From Prolixibacteraceae bacterium (lineage in GTDB: Bacteria > Bacteroidota > Bacteroidia > Bacteroidales > Prolixibacteraceae): a stretch of DNA of 64,000 bases. Location: contig CP081303.1 in assembly GCA_019720755.1 (NCBI GenBank), positions 1,612,001-1,676,000 on the forward strand, given 5' to 3'. Below the pieces are notes generated by a model. That model saw only the letters and a program-made list of their open reading frames with translations. It did no database searches and had not been told where the DNA came from. The translations under genes were made by a program, and so were the position numbers. Shown here piece after piece: positions 63,773-64,000 of this stretch (positions are counted from its first letter, which is position 1; every line of letters begins with the position of its first letter).

Positions 63773-64000
63773 TCAATTCACTGTCTCATCTAAAAAACTA
63801 CTGTATTTATTTTTCTTATATTTTTCCCATTTAGTTATAATATCCTTTAACTCACGATCATATTGATTATCTGAATAAACATTAAAGAGAAATTCTTCAA
63901 ATTTAGTATAACCATCAAACGTTTGATCAATAAATGGTCGAAAAACCATTATATTATTGGGGGTAGTTGTTTGCTGTGGTATAATAAGGCTCTTTATGTA
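63773..64000 (-). CDS. Partial gene, C-terminal end of an unknown protein
   Basis: On the minus strand an open frame enters from beyond the window and ends with TGA at 63773. It reads, in part, NNIMVFRPFIDQTFDGYTKF and EEFLFNVYSDNQYDRELKDI, ending KYSSFLDETVN. The composition is protein-like. About 75 residues are visible and the start lies outside. No family can be named from this part. Confidence 0.65.
   Translation of the reverse strand, partial: YIKSLIIPQQTTTPNNIMVFRPFIDQTFDGYTKFEEFLFNVYSDNQYDRELKDIITKWEKYKKNKYSSFLDETVN

Noticed and set aside
1-64000. tRNA, rRNA, tmRNA or riboswitch genes
   Set aside because: I scanned intergenic regions for clover-leaf-like or known conserved segments and saw none; a covariance search could still find diverged ones.

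Overview
The window reads as chromosomal DNA of an AT-rich member of the Bacteroidota. Supporting marks are the Bacteroidetes-type promoter boxes (TAnnTTTG), a PUR-alpha/DUF3276 gene, a DUF6266 gene, a PorT-like barrel, Bacteroidetes-type integrase and IS elements, and weak ribosome binding sites. The genus cannot be fixed by eye; a marine Marinilabiliales/Prolixibacteraceae-like organism is a guess. No rRNA or tRNA gene was seen.

Region 1 (1-24.4 kb) is a CRISPR-Cas locus lying between copies of one long repeat family. Four ~670-690 bp direct repeats fill 1-2370, and a diverged copy in the same orientation lies at 24145-24420. In between, all genes are on the + strand, mostly overlapping or a few bases apart: an SF1 RecD-like helicase, a TPR-like/OB-like protein, cas6, an HD-less cas10, a Csm3-like cas7, csx10 (Cas5 plus a Cas11-like tail), a double Cas7, a Csx19-like gene and a TIGR03986 RAMP gene. 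Together the last group makes a type III-D effector. Then come four signalling genes: a Card1/Can2-like CARF nuclease, two CARF-HEPN Csx2 RNases and a small Csx20-like candidate ring nuclease. A hairpin separates these from the adaptation set: cas1, a CRISPR-associated primase-polymerase and an N-terminally extended cas2. A leader with a promoter-like box and an array of 26 repeats and 25 spacers follow. Working model: crRNP binds target RNA, Cas10 makes cyclic oligoadenylate, CARF effectors degrade nucleic acid, and the small protein may end the signal. The primase-polymerase may help capture spacers.

Region 2 (24.5-48.7 kb) is mostly ordinary chromosome: small membrane proteins and a lipoprotein, a decayed IS3 element that seems to split a secreted-protein gene, a PepSY membrane protein, a WYL regulator, an outer-membrane barrel, an SLC13 transporter with RCK_C domains, a DUF308 protein, topB, yaaA, an SDR gene, a LytS/LytTR two-component pair divergent from a complete RND efflux operon (adaptor, pump, TolC), a DUF6624 protein and a PUR-alpha protein.

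Region 3 (48.7-64 kb) is accessory. It holds an intact group II intron placed right after an intrinsic terminator, a decayed second group II intron, a tyrosine integrase, small phage- or element-like genes, two copies of a ~360 bp hairpin-rich repeat, an IS21 element with recognisable terminal inverted repeats, and a ~3 kb cassette bounded by near-identical 89-bp direct repeats. The cassette carries a putative AbiC-type phage-resistance gene and a zinc-binding HNH-like gene, each followed by a related terminator. The window ends inside a minus-strand gene.
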